Of a stretch of 64,000 nucleotides of DNA, positions 45,649-54,684 are shown one piece after another. The stretch spans positions 248,001-312,000 of the forward strand of contig JAGYIQ010000006.1 in NCBI GenBank assembly GCA_018402565.1. The letters run 5' to 3'. Position 1 is the first letter of the stretch, and the number at the start of each line of letters is the position of its first letter. The notes under the pieces were generated by a model. That model saw nothing but the letters and a program-made list of their open reading frames with translations. It was not told the origin of the DNA and ran no database searches. A program made the translations under genes and the position numbers. The DNA is from Pirellulaceae bacterium. Lineage in GTDB: Bacteria > Planctomycetota > Planctomycetia > Pirellulales > Pirellulaceae.

Positions 45649-46417
45649 CCAACGCCTCCCGGTTCGACTGGGTGGCTAAAGTACCGGGCGCCAACAGTTG
45701 GGCCGATGCCTGATCAAGTATCAGCCACGTGTTCCCATGTGTCCGCAGGATGCTGGCGGGGAACGCCGGGCTAATCGATTGCTCCAAGGTGTCCCGCACC
45801 GCGGGGGCTTTTTGCCGATCGGGGACGCTGCAAAAAATCGTCTCTGCACGAAGGATCTGCTGGATCGACATGCTGATGGCTTGCTTGGGTACCTCTTCCA
45901 GGCCACCGAACCAGCCCTCACCGACCTGTTGTTGGCGGCACTTGTCGTCCAAAGGCACCAGTAGATAGGGCGAATCGGTCTCGAAGTCCGCGGGCGGATC
46001 GTTGAACGCCAAATGCCCGTTCTCCCCGATTCCCACCAACGCGACATCGATCCGCCGGTCCCGCAGCGCGGCGTTCGCCGACTCCAAGCTGGTGGTCACC
46101 GGCTGATCTCCACGCAGATAATGAAACGACGCCAGCGGAACCTGCGACACAAATCGTTCGCGCAGGTAACGGCAAAACGAGGCGGGGTGGTCGGGTGACA
46201 CGCCGACGTATTCATCCAGATGAAAGCCGTGAACGCGTTGCCAATCCACCTGAGTTTGTTGCACCAGCGCCGCCAACACTTCGAACTGGGAGGCGCCCGT
46301 GGCCACCACCAAATTCGCGTGGCCGTGGCGCTCGATGGCCGCCATCAATCGCTTCGCAGCAGCGACGGCTACCAACGGCCCCATCTCCGAGCGATCTTTG
46401 GCCAGTATCCACTTCAT
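45632..46417 (-). CDS. nagB: Glucosamine-6-phosphate deaminase
   Basis: Converts glucosamine-6-phosphate to fructose-6-phosphate and ammonia, the last step of amino-sugar catabolism. The 261 residues fit the hexameric family. Motifs: VVATGASQFEVLAALVQQ for phosphate binding, VHGFHLDEYVGVSPDHPASF with the catalytic Asp, and VALVGIGENGHLAFNDPPADF with the active-site Glu/His. Downstream nagA overlaps by 17 bp, which supports both calls; lgt upstream is 54 bp away on the same strand. No NagC-type operator was recognised. Confidence 0.93.
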   Translation of the reverse strand: MKWILAKDRSEMGPLVAVAAAKRLMAAIERHGHANLVVATGASQFEVLAALVQQTQVDWQRVHGFHLDEYVGVSPDHPASFCRYLRERFVSQVPLASFHYLRGDQPVTTSLESANAALRDRRIDVALVGIGENGHLAFNDPPADFETDSPYLLVPLDDKCRQQQVGEGWFGGLEEVPKQAISMSIQQILRAETIFCSVPDRQKAPAVRDTLEQSISPAFPASILRTHGNTWLILDQASAQLLAPGTLATQSNREALDVSLL

Positions 46418-46471
46418 TGTGTTTATCCGAAAAGCAAAGTATTGCGACTGCTGACCCCAGACGTCGCAAGT

Positions 46472-47830
46472 CTAGGTTGACTCAACGAGTTTCGGTCGGA
46501 CGACACCGTCGGGCAACTTTGAGCCGCGGTACAATCCCCAGACCAACCACAAACTACCGGCGACCAGCAATCCCACGCAGCCCCACTGGGAGATCGTCAA
46601 ATCGGTCCCGAATTGCCCTGCCTCATCCTGCCGAATCCACTCGATCACAAACCGGGTGATGCCGTAGAGGATCAGCATCAGCGCGAACGACTGCCCGTCG
46701 AATCGACGAAAGCGGTAAGAGAACAGGATGATCCCCGCCAAGAGGAAGGCATTGACGCTGCTGTAAACTTGAGTCGGATGGATGGGGTTTGCAGCTGCCG
46801 GCAACGACGCCCAGGGAACGTAGACTCGGTCCATGCTCTCGCGGAGCACGACGACGTAGGGCGGCATGTCCACGCCACTTTTGGCCGCGCGGAGCACTTT
46901 GTCATCACTGATCTGCGGGTACTTGGGATGGCGTGCCGTGACAATCATGACGCGTTCGTCGACCGCCAAACCGAGTTCCCCGCCCAGGGAACCGGGTGGG
47001 ACATCGATCACTCGCCGCCAACCGTCTGGCTCTTGCGGCTTGCTCGACCCAGCCTCGCGTGTTCCATCGTTCGCCCCCGGAACCGTGCGGATACCCAGCA
47101 CGCGACCGTCATTGAGTTGCTGCATGTAGGGCGCCGAACCTGGCGGGAAGCGAACGGCGATTTCAGGGATCTCGCAGGGGCCGCCGAAGCAGCAACCATT
47201 GAGCAGGCAGCCCACGCGACCAAACGCCAATCCCACTAAGAACGAGGGGCCGACCAAGTCCGCCAACTTCCCGAATCGTATCCCTCGTCGCCAGGACCAA
47301 TAGAGCATGCCCAACAAGGCACCAAAAAAGCTGCCCAGGACCACCAACCCGCCTTTTGTCATGTCTAGCATCGCGACAAGGCGTTGGGGAAAGGTCCCAC
47401 CGCTGAAGTTGTCCCAGTACTGAATGACATAAAACAATCGTGCGCCAACAATGCCGAACAGGATCAAATGCATCGCCAGTGAAAAGATCTCATCAGCAGT
47501 GATCCCCAGCGGTTCGCAGCGATGAATCGCCAGGAGCACGCCCGCCACGATCCCCAACAGCATCATCAGCCCATAGCCGCGGACGGCTATCCCCAGCGGC
47601 ACGATCTCCTCGGGGTTGCTCGGGTCGATCCCATAATCGACCAATTGTCCCAAGAAAAACGTGGAGAAGCCCCACAGCAACGCCAATGGCAATCCCCAAT
47701 TCGCGAAGGACTGGTTCCAGCCCTTCGTGCGTGCGTCAATCGCGACCCAACCCAAGACCAGGGCCGTCCACACCCACAACCACGGCGGCTGGAAGGGCCA
47801 AAGTGGGATGTGAAACAACGTTTGCAACAT
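46472..47830 (-). CDS. lgt: Prolipoprotein diacylglyceryl transferase with a central insertion
   Basis: Membrane enzyme that transfers diacylglycerol to the lipobox Cys of prolipoproteins. Family segments are IAVRGYGLMMLLGIVAGVLL, GARLFYVIQYWDNFSGG, KGGLVVLGSFFGALLGMLYW, the Lgt signature with the essential Arg LAFGRVGCLLNGCCFGGPCE, and HPTQVYSSVNAFLLAGIIL near the end. Between these last two are about 120 residues, including DVPPGSLGGELGLAVDERVM, that resemble a PDZ-like periplasmic domain and are missing from the ~290-residue E. coli enzyme. At 452 residues it is long for the family. It lies 15 bp downstream of panC, probably in one transcript. Confidence 0.9.
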   Translation of the reverse strand: MLQTLFHIPLWPFQPPWLWVWTALVLGWVAIDARTKGWNQSFANWGLPLALLWGFSTFFLGQLVDYGIDPSNPEEIVPLGIAVRGYGLMMLLGIVAGVLLAIHRCEPLGITADEIFSLAMHLILFGIVGARLFYVIQYWDNFSGGTFPQRLVAMLDMTKGGLVVLGSFFGALLGMLYWSWRRGIRFGKLADLVGPSFLVGLAFGRVGCLLNGCCFGGPCEIPEIAVRFPPGSAPYMQQLNDGRVLGIRTVPGANDGTREAGSSKPQEPDGWRRVIDVPPGSLGGELGLAVDERVMIVTARHPKYPQISDDKVLRAAKSGVDMPPYVVVLRESMDRVYVPWASLPAAANPIHPTQVYSSVNAFLLAGIILFSYRFRRFDGQSFALMLILYGITRFVIEWIRQDEAGQFGTDLTISQWGCVGLLVAGSLWLVWGLYRGSKLPDGVVRPKLVEST

Positions 47831-47845
47831 CGAAGCGTCCCCGCC

Positions 47846-48712
47846 TTACTTGGTCAACAGTAGGTTATCGATTAGCCGAGTACGCCCGACATGGCCGGCC
47901 ACCAGGGCCACGGCGTCGTCGCCGATCACGTTTAGACTCTCCAGCGTCTGGCCGTCGGCGATGACGGCGTAGTCGATCGAGTCCATCCCGCCGTCGATTA
48001 AATCCTGCATCAGATCGACCGCCAACTCCCGCGCATCACGCTCGCCTGCCGCGACTCGATCCCGGCAGCGGAACAGAGCTCGCGCGATCACCAAGGCTCG
48101 CTCGCGCTCTTCGGGAGTCAGGTAGCGATTGCGAGAACTCATCGCCAAGCCGTCAGGTTCGCGATGGGTCGGGGCCATGACAATCTCGGTGGGCATGTTC
48201 AGGTCGGTGACCATACGGCGGATTACCGCCAATTGCTGGTAGTCCTTCTGGCCAAAAATGGCCACATCGGCCCGGGCCAACCCCAGCAGTTTGGCGACGA
48301 CGGTTGTCACGCCCTGAAAGTGCCCAGGTCGGAACTGCCCCTCCAGCACCTGGGCGATTTTGCCCGGCTGCACGGCGGACGAGTACCCCGCCGGATACAT
48401 GGCACTGGGGGCGGGTGCCAACACCCCGTCGACCGCATACGGCCGCAGGAGGTCCAAATCCGCGTCCAAATCCCGTGGATAGCGGTCGAAGTCCTCGCCG
48501 GGAGCGAACTGGGTCGGATTGACAAATATTGAAACGACCACCCGGTCGCAGTATTGGCGGCACAACCGGACCAACTGTAAATGGCCCTCGTGCAGGGCCC
48601 CCATCGTGGGGACCATCCCGACCCGCTGGCCGGCCCGCTGCCAGGCGAGACATTGAGCTTGAAATTCGGCCGGGACATGGAATACCGGGGCCGAAGAGGA
48701 CGACGACGACAT
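47846..48712 (-). CDS. panC: Pantothenate synthetase
   Basis: ATP-dependent condensation of pantoate and beta-alanine in vitamin B5/CoA synthesis. The 288 residues show RVGMVPTMGALHEGHLQLVR (first HIGH motif), VSIFVNPTQFAPGEDFDRYP, IFGQKDYQQLAVIRRMVTDL and MSSRNRYLTPEERERAL (KMSKS-like loop). The ATG at 48712 is preferred to the in-frame TTG at 48736. It is probably the first gene of the minus-strand series panC-lgt-nagB-nagA, and is divergent from the terpene-cyclase-fold gene across 129 bp. Confidence 0.95.
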   Translation of the reverse strand: MSSSSSSAPVFHVPAEFQAQCLAWQRAGQRVGMVPTMGALHEGHLQLVRLCRQYCDRVVVSIFVNPTQFAPGEDFDRYPRDLDADLDLLRPYAVDGVLAPAPSAMYPAGYSSAVQPGKIAQVLEGQFRPGHFQGVTTVVAKLLGLARADVAIFGQKDYQQLAVIRRMVTDLNMPTEIVMAPTHREPDGLAMSSRNRYLTPEERERALVIARALFRCRDRVAAGERDARELAVDLMQDLIDGGMDSIDYAVIADGQTLESLNVIGDDAVALVAGHVGRTRLIDNLLLTK

Positions 48713-48758
48713 GAAAAAGCTCAACTCCCGGACCAACAGGGCTTCTTACCGAATCAGA

Positions 48759-48787
48759 TTGCCCACCACGCTCGCAGATTCTATACT
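48759..48787 (+). promoter_or_regulatory. Sigma-70-type promoter upstream of the terpene-cyclase-fold gene
   Basis: TTGCCC (48759-48764), a 17-bp spacer and TATACT (48782-48787), with the start codon 54 bp downstream. This is the best-matching promoter I found in the window. Confidence 0.6.
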
Positions 48788-48841
48788 AGAGACGGTCCAC
48801 GGACGAGAACCTCACTCCTCATTAATTCCTCGGTGCTGCCT

Positions 48842-50614
48842 ATGTCCAAGTTTAAAGGCGACTATCCGGCCCGGGCCGGTCAGGAAGGCGCCGCGCGACC
48901 CGCTGCGGCAAGTGGCAAAAATTCAGGGGGCAAAAATTCAGGGGACAATGATCCGGCGGGCAAACCGACCCCGCCATCGCTCGCGACGAACGCCCCTCCT
49001 GTGGCAAATCCAGGATCAATGGGTAGCGTTCCAGCGACTGCTCCGCCCGTAACAGGGGGTGCAACGGCGGCGACCGGGACCGGCGAGCCGGACGACCAGC
49101 GGGAGGAGCGTCCCGCGTGGCTGGATCGATTCACGTTGTTGTTGGCCCTGCCCAGTTTCCTGATCAGCTTGATCGTTCACGTTGTTATGACCGCCGTCGC
49201 GGCATTGATCGTGTTTACTGGTCCGCAAGTCATGCAAGTCGCTTTGAATGCCACCAGCAGCGACAGTGTCGCCACCGACGAGTTGGATCTGAACGATTTG
49301 GATTTCTCCGAAATGGAGTTGGAGCAAGCGGAACTGAGCGAATCGATGGAATCGCTGCTGGACACACCCACCGAGTTTGCTTTGGAGACGCCCACGGTTC
49401 TGGATACGATGCCTTTGATCGTTCCTGACGCCATGGCGTCTCTGGCGGAGATGATGCCGGCCGGCGGCGAGATGGGGATGGGCGAGGCGTTCAACCATCG
49501 CAACAACGCGGATGCTCGCGAACAGATGCTGAAGAACAACGGCGGGACCGCCGCCAGTGAAGCGGCGGTGGAGTTGGGTCTGAAGTGGATCGCGGCTCAT
49601 CAATTACCGGACGGCAGTTGGGACTTGAACCACCAAGCTGGCCCCAATCCCGGCAACTTTCGGCGTTCACCCAATCCGGGCTTGCCCGAAGGCAAATTCG
49701 GCGCGACAGGACTGGCGCTGCTGCCATTCTTGGGCAAGGGCTACACGCACATGGAGGGCAAGTACCAGGCCACCGTGCGAAATGGTCTGGCCTTTCTCAT
49801 CCGCAACATCAAGAACGAAGGACGCAACGGCGGCTCCTTTCATGACGCTCGCGGCACCATGTACTCGCATGCCATTTGCACCATCGTTCTCTGCGAAGCC
49901 TTTGGCATGACCAAGGACCCCAAACTCCGCGACCCGGCGGTCGCGGCCCTGCGTTACATCGTCTTCTCCCAAGACCCCATCGGCGGTGGCTGGCGGTACC
50001 AACCGCAACAACCGGGCGACACCTCCGCTGTTGGCTGGCAGCTCATGGCCCTCAAGAGCGGCAGCATGATGGGCGAAAACGCGCCGCCATTTGTGTTCGA
50101 GCGAACCAAGAAGTTCCTCAACTACGTGCAATCCGACGGTGGCGTGCGGTACGGTTACACCGGGCCCTCCGCGGCGCCCGGCCGCGGCACGACCTCCGTC
50201 GGTGTCCTCAGTCGCATGTACTTGGGTTGGAACAAGGACAACCCCACCCTGCAAGAAGCCATCGAGTACCTGGGTGATCTGGGCCCAGACACTCGTATGG
50301 AAGCCGGCGGCAATGAGCGGCGTTCCGATGCCGAAGCCAACATGTACTTCAACTACTACACCACCCAGATCATGCGGCATCACGGCGGCAAACCCTGGGA
50401 GAAGTGGAACGAAGTCATGCGCGAGTTCCTGATCTCCAGTCAATCGAAAGAGCCCTTTACCGAAGGCTCGTGGTTCTTTGACAACGGGCACTCCTCGCAC
50501 GTCGGCGGCCGTCTGTATTCCACCTCGATGGCGGTTATGACCTTGGAGGTGTACTACCGCCACTTGCCACTCTACCGCAGCGAAGCGTTGGAGGACGAGT
50601 TCCCCTTGGATTGA
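48842..50614 (+). CDS. Membrane-anchored terpene-cyclase/prenyltransferase-fold protein
   Basis: A 590-residue protein. The N-terminal ~95 residues are a disordered Pro/Ala/Gly/Asn-rich tail containing a duplicated KNSGG unit. One membrane helix follows (~96-125, LALPSFLISLIVHVVMTAVA), then an acidic Glu/Met-rich segment, and from ~240 an alpha/alpha-toroid of squalene-cyclase type: VELGLKWIAAHQLPDGSWDL, LALLPFLGKGYTHMEGKY, GGGWRYQPQQPGDTSAVGWQ. No DxDD or DxxDD cyclase motif is visible, so enzymatic cyclisation is unlikely; a protein-binding or scaffold role is conjecture. The ATG at 48842 lies 54 bp after the promoter; the longer frame upstream overlaps panC antisense. Confidence 0.82.
   Translation: MSKFKGDYPARAGQEGAARPAAASGKNSGGKNSGDNDPAGKPTPPSLATNAPPVANPGSMGSVPATAPPVTGGATAATGTGEPDDQREERPAWLDRFTLLLALPSFLISLIVHVVMTAVAALIVFTGPQVMQVALNATSSDSVATDELDLNDLDFSEMELEQAELSESMESLLDTPTEFALETPTVLDTMPLIVPDAMASLAEMMPAGGEMGMGEAFNHRNNADAREQMLKNNGGTAASEAAVELGLKWIAAHQLPDGSWDLNHQAGPNPGNFRRSPNPGLPEGKFGATGLALLPFLGKGYTHMEGKYQATVRNGLAFLIRNIKNEGRNGGSFHDARGTMYSHAICTIVLCEAFGMTKDPKLRDPAVAALRYIVFSQDPIGGGWRYQPQQPGDTSAVGWQLMALKSGSMMGENAPPFVFERTKKFLNYVQSDGGVRYGYTGPSAAPGRGTTSVGVLSRMYLGWNKDNPTLQEAIEYLGDLGPDTRMEAGGNERRSDAEANMYFNYYTTQIMRHHGGKPWEKWNEVMREFLISSQSKEPFTEGSWFFDNGHSSHVGGRLYSTSMAVMTLEVYYRHLPLYRSEALEDEFPLD
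48911..48945 (+). repeat. Two 15-bp in-frame repeats (GGCAAAAATTCAGGG)
   Basis: Direct repeat of GGCAAAAATTCAGGG encoding GKNSG twice in the N-terminal tail. It resembles the 33-bp repeats at 4831-4929: both have a G-run, an A/T-rich AAATT core and a following GGGAC or GGGGAC. Confidence 0.7.
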
Positions 50615-50765
50615 TCGGCTTGCTCAACTGAGCTGCCGCCGATCCATTTCCATCCTTCGCACTGCCATCGGATTCAGCCACCGATTGCCAGTCTTGGTTG
50701 CTAAGCTGCCAAGCGATACGCGGTCTTGATCGATCGCACCGTGGTAAACTCTAGGAGTGATTTCT
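50615..50765. other. Intergenic region with ribosome-binding site for the DUF1080-like gene
   Basis: AGGAG at 50753-50757 lies eight bases before the ATG at 50766 and decides that start over the GTG at 50757. A TAAACT element at 50745 could be a -10, but no good -35 is present. Confidence 0.45.
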
Positions 50766-51629
50766 ATGACGCCAATTCTTGTTTTTTGCCTTTTGATTCC
50801 AGGGATAGGGCAGGCCATGAGCCCCAGTCTCGGGCAAACGGTGTCAGCGGTCATGCCTGCCTCATCGCCGGTATCAATTGACGGAGAACCACGACCAAGT
50901 GCCCAGGTTGGATTGCGGCAAGCAGCAGCACCAGCAGTCGCAGCCGATCCGTCAACCGCGGCGCAGGACAGTACCAATCAAGAGGCTGCCACACCGGAGA
51001 TCCGTTGGAGTGACTTGCCGCCAGCCGAGGCCGGTGGTGTCTGGTTGTTTTCCGGTCCGGAGCTTAAACATTGGCGAGTGGTCGAACAAAGCTATTTTGA
51101 CAAACATGGACCGGTCACGTGGCAGGACGAGGTGCTGACCCTGACGGCCGGCTCGCCCGGTACCGGTGTGGTGGCCGACTTTACCGTGCCTCGCAACGGT
51201 TATGAGATTCACTTTCAGGCTCGACGCACTGCAGGGGACGACTTCTTTTGCGGCTTGACCTTCCCCTTTGACGACCAACAAGCGACACTGATTCTGGGGG
51301 GATGGGGCGGCGGGACGGTCGGGATCTCAAACGTCAATAATTTTTCGGCGATCGAGAACGCTTCCACGCGTAACTTCGCTTTCGAGAACGATCGCTGGTA
51401 CGACTTTCGGCTACGAGTCACACCGATCGAGATCGAATTGTGGGTCGACGACAAATCGCTGTTCCTGTTGGATACCGAGGAGAAGACTTTCTCGATTTGG
51501 TGGGAGCAAAAACCGATCGCGCCGTTGGGGTTTGCCTCGTGGCGGACCACGGGCCAATTTCGTCGCGTGCGATTGGTGGCGGTCGATCCGCCAAAAGGCG
51601 AGTCCCAGTTGGACCGTTCGGCCAGATAA
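50766..51629 (+). CDS. Secreted DUF1080 (3-keto-disaccharide hydrolase)-like protein
   Basis: A 287-residue exported protein. A signal peptide (ILVFCLLIPGIGQAMS) and an Ala/Pro-rich spacer are followed by a concanavalin-like beta-sandwich. Its pattern fits the DUF1080/LamG group, which is abundant in planctomycetes: GGVWLFSGPELKHWRVVEQS, EVLTLTAGSPGTGVVADFTV, NGYEIHFQARRTAGDDFFCG, NDRWYDFRLRVTPIEIELWV and PLGFASWRTTGQFRRVRLVA. Some DUF1080 proteins are 3-keto-glycoside hydrolases; this one could also be only a carbohydrate-binding protein. It follows the cyclase-fold gene at 150 bp. Confidence 0.72.
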   Translation: MTPILVFCLLIPGIGQAMSPSLGQTVSAVMPASSPVSIDGEPRPSAQVGLRQAAAPAVAADPSTAAQDSTNQEAATPEIRWSDLPPAEAGGVWLFSGPELKHWRVVEQSYFDKHGPVTWQDEVLTLTAGSPGTGVVADFTVPRNGYEIHFQARRTAGDDFFCGLTFPFDDQQATLILGGWGGGTVGISNVNNFSAIENASTRNFAFENDRWYDFRLRVTPIEIELWVDDKSLFLLDTEEKTFSIWWEQKPIAPLGFASWRTTGQFRRVRLVAVDPPKGESQLDRSAR

Positions 51630-51723
51630 TCCGCGGCAACCTTGCCCCCGGCCGTGTGCGCCGCGGGCGGTCACGACTGCCGGAATGCATCCAGCCATCC
51701 TAATTCACGAAACAAAACTGCAC

Positions 51724-52596
51724 ATGCCCGCCGCCTTGCCTGTCGAAGAATTCGTCGAACAAGCGTATCTCTTCGAATCTTTGGCCAAACAAGTCAACTT
51801 GGACCCGGAGCTACAACAGCCGCTGCAAGTTCTGTTGCAGTGGCTGAAGCAAGAAGTGTTGGCGACCACCAAGTTGCCACTGGCGATCGATTACATGGTC
51901 GCCGAAATCAAACGGGTCGGCACGATCGGCACAGCCTTGGTCCGTTTGCCGCATTATTTTTCTACCTTCCAGACGTACATTATCAACGAGGCCGAATCCG
52001 AACGCGGACGGTTTGATATCTGGCAGGCCTTTCGGATCCTCCACCAAGAAGCGTTGTTGCGATCCCGCGACGTTTCACCCACGGCGATGTTCTTCTTCCA
52101 ATTCGAAACCCTGTGTCGCAATCGCCTGAGTTACGACTACGGGATCGAGGCCATGGCCAAGGACTTCTTCTACGACCCGACTTGGTCCCAGTGGATTCTG
52201 GCCGTGCGGCACAAAATCGGCATCGTCGATCTGACGGATCTGGTTTATGTCCATAGCCAGCACTACGTGCAGAACGAATCGCGACGGCTGGCGGCCGAAA
52301 TCGAACTGCCAGACCCGCTGCTGTTCTCGGACAAAGAAGGCCGCATCGCGTTGGCGAACCGTCATAAAGAGCCGCTGTTTTTCTTCTCCAGCCTGCAGCG
52401 GCACTTGGGGATTCCCGCCACGCCCCTGCCGCCCAAACCAACCGAATCTTCACGTTTGGTCCCGAAATTGGTCCGCGATATCGAGCGACTGGAGGTTCGA
52501 ATCCGCCTGCTGGAGGAGGAACAGAAGCAAAAAGGTATTGACTTATCCCAGTTCTATGAGAAATACTCAAAGCCCCCGCGGTCGCTGGACCAGTAA
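51724..52596 (+). CDS. Conserved protein of unknown function
   Basis: A 290-residue soluble protein. It starts LPVEEFVEQAYLFESLAKQV and continues with helices ending in LPHYFSTFQTYIINEAESER, then FQFETLCRNRLSYDYGIEAM, AVRHKIGIVDLTDLVYVHS, and a charged C-terminal helix (LVRDIERLEVRIRLLEEEQK). I recall similar proteins from other planctomycetes but no function. The frame is open far upstream; ATG 51724 is preferred because homology-like sequence starts there, ATG 51685 being an alternative. It may be co-transcribed with the following gene (29 bp gap). Confidence 0.6.
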   Translation: MPAALPVEEFVEQAYLFESLAKQVNLDPELQQPLQVLLQWLKQEVLATTKLPLAIDYMVAEIKRVGTIGTALVRLPHYFSTFQTYIINEAESERGRFDIWQAFRILHQEALLRSRDVSPTAMFFFQFETLCRNRLSYDYGIEAMAKDFFYDPTWSQWILAVRHKIGIVDLTDLVYVHSQHYVQNESRRLAAEIELPDPLLFSDKEGRIALANRHKEPLFFFSSLQRHLGIPATPLPPKPTESSRLVPKLVRDIERLEVRIRLLEEEQKQKGIDLSQFYEKYSKPPRSLDQ

Positions 52597-52625
52597 CCCC
52601 CCCCTTCGAGAAGCACCGATCGACC

Positions 52626-54635
52626 ATGAGCCTTTCCCGAATGCCCTTTGGCTGCCTCGTTCTCCTGCTGAATTTGCTAGTGGTCAACCTGTCGGCCCCC
52701 ATTGGCGTCGCGAGACAAACGCCGGACGAGGCGGCCCCCACGCAGGTCGCACCGCAAGCGGTCACCGAATTGGCGGCGAACTTAGGTCAACCCGCTCCGC
52801 AGCTCCTGGCGACCGATATAGATGGACGGTCCTTTAATTTGCGGCAGCACGCGGCCGGGTCCCCGGTGGTGGTGGCACTGACCAGCACGACGTGCCCGCT
52901 GTGTCGCAAGTATGGCCCCACGCTGGCGGAGTTGGAGCAGACGTTCCGCCCGCAAGGCGTCAAGTTCGTCTACGTGGTATCCATTGCGACCGACCCCTTA
53001 GAGGACACGCAACGCCTGCGCGAAGAATTGGGGTGGACCGGCCCCGTGTTGCTGGATCGCAACCAAGAACTGGTTCAGGCCCTGCAAGCGGATACAACGA
53101 CCGAGGTCTTTTTGTATGACGCGGAACTCAATTTGCAGTATCGTGGTGCGGTCGACGACCAGTATGGACTGGGCTACACCAAACCCGCGGCGACCACATC
53201 TTATCTAACGCAGGCGTTGGGACAATTGCTCCAAGCCGAAGAGATCGTCGTTCCCCAGACAACCTCGCCGGGTTGCCGCATTCAGCACCCCAGTCACGCG
53301 AACGATCGGCCGCTGGAGTATTATCGTGACATCGCTCGCATCGTGCAGAATCACTGTGTCGATTGCCATCGCACGGACGGCATTGGGCCATTTCCCTTGG
53401 AGACGCCGGAGCAGTTGATCGCTCACGCGGGGATGGTCAGCGAGGTGGTGGGCAATGGCATCATGCCGCCTTGGTTTGCGGCTGCCGATCCGGCTCGACC
53501 GCATCGCTTTATCAATGAAGCGACACTGACCGCCACGCAGCGTGAACGCGTCCAACGCTGGTTGGATGGCGACCAAAAACTGGGAGACCCCGAACTCGGT
53601 CCCATCGAGCGTCAGTTCGAGACAAGTTGGGGAATTGGCACGCCAGACTTGGTCGCCCAGTTGCCGCGGCCCAACCCCGTCCGCAAGTCTGGTTTTATGG
53701 ACTACTTGCATCAACGGATCGAATTGACTCACACAGAAGATCTGTGGATCCAGGCCGTCGAGATTCGACCGACCGCCCCCGAGGTCGTCCACCACGTTTT
53801 GGTCTATGCCCTGCCCCGCGGGTCACGGCAGTTGGAGGTCGACGAGCGTAGCCATTTTTTGGCCGCTTACGCGCCCGGCAACTCCAAGCAGAGCTTTCCA
53901 GCGGGATTGGCCAAGAAGCTGCCGGCCAACCACGACTTGGTGTTGCAGATGCACTATACCCCTAACGGTCGAGCGACGACCGACCAAACCGAGATCGCAT
54001 TCTGCTTTGCCGATAGCCCACCTCAGCATGAAATTCTCGTGACAGGAATTGCAAACACAGAGATCAAAATCAAACCTGGCGTTGACCATCACCCTGAGGT
54101 GGCGGATTTGACGGTGCCGCAAACGGCCGTTGTCACGGCGTTTTTTCCCCACATGCACTTGCGGGGCAAGGCGTTTCGGATGGAACTGGAAACACCGCAA
54201 GGAATCCAGAGTCTCCTGGAGGTGCCTCGATACGATTTCAACTGGCAATTGGAGTACCGACTACTTAACCCCTTGGCCGTGGCGGCGGGCGATCGCATCC
54301 TGGTCACCGGTTGGTTCGACAACTCGGCGAATAACCCCTACAACCCTAATCCCTCTGTCCCAGTCGGCTGGGGACCGCAGACCAAAGATGAGATGCTGAT
54401 TGGGTACGTTGAGTATTATTATACCGAACAAGTAAACGCACCACTGCAGCAACCGCGTCGCCAAGCTGCCGCCGAAGAGATGTTCGAGCAACTTGACCGC
54501 AATGGTGATGGCGTGATCGATCGGCAGGAGCTTCCCCGCAAAGCCATGTTTGATGCGATCGATACCAACGGTGACGATCGCTTGACGCTGGAAGAAGTGC
54601 AAGCAGCCTGGCCACGGTCGCGGCGGCAACGCTGA
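52626..54635 (+). CDS. Thioredoxin-like / cytochrome c / copper monooxygenase-like / EF-hand fusion
   Basis: A 669-residue exported redox protein. In order: signal peptide (FGCLVLLLNLLVVNLSAPIG); a thioredoxin-fold redoxin domain (~50-205) with a CxxC-type pair in TSTTCPLCRKYGP; a haem-binding motif NHCVDCHRTDGIGPF (CxxCH, ~245); a domain resembling peptidylglycine alpha-hydroxylating and dopamine beta-monooxygenases, with copper-ligand-like His in EVVHHVLVYA, VLQMHYTPNG and FFPHMHLRGK; and two EF-hand calcium loops (DRNGDGVIDRQE, DTNGDDRLTLEE). Electron transfer from the haem to the copper centres is an attractive inference. The substrate is unknown. Periplasmic location follows from the signal peptide and haem motif. 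Confidence 0.82.
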   Translation: MSLSRMPFGCLVLLLNLLVVNLSAPIGVARQTPDEAAPTQVAPQAVTELAANLGQPAPQLLATDIDGRSFNLRQHAAGSPVVVALTSTTCPLCRKYGPTLAELEQTFRPQGVKFVYVVSIATDPLEDTQRLREELGWTGPVLLDRNQELVQALQADTTTEVFLYDAELNLQYRGAVDDQYGLGYTKPAATTSYLTQALGQLLQAEEIVVPQTTSPGCRIQHPSHANDRPLEYYRDIARIVQNHCVDCHRTDGIGPFPLETPEQLIAHAGMVSEVVGNGIMPPWFAAADPARPHRFINEATLTATQRERVQRWLDGDQKLGDPELGPIERQFETSWGIGTPDLVAQLPRPNPVRKSGFMDYLHQRIELTHTEDLWIQAVEIRPTAPEVVHHVLVYALPRGSRQLEVDERSHFLAAYAPGNSKQSFPAGLAKKLPANHDLVLQMHYTPNGRATTDQTEIAFCFADSPPQHEILVTGIANTEIKIKPGVDHHPEVADLTVPQTAVVTAFFPHMHLRGKAFRMELETPQGIQSLLEVPRYDFNWQLEYRLLNPLAVAAGDRILVTGWFDNSANNPYNPNPSVPVGWGPQTKDEMLIGYVEYYYTEQVNAPLQQPRRQAAAEEMFEQLDRNGDGVIDRQELPRKAMFDAIDTNGDDRLTLEEVQAAWPRSRRQR

Positions 54636-54684
54636 CCGAACGCGTTCGGCGGGATAACTTGGCGACCGAACCAACCGGAAAGGG

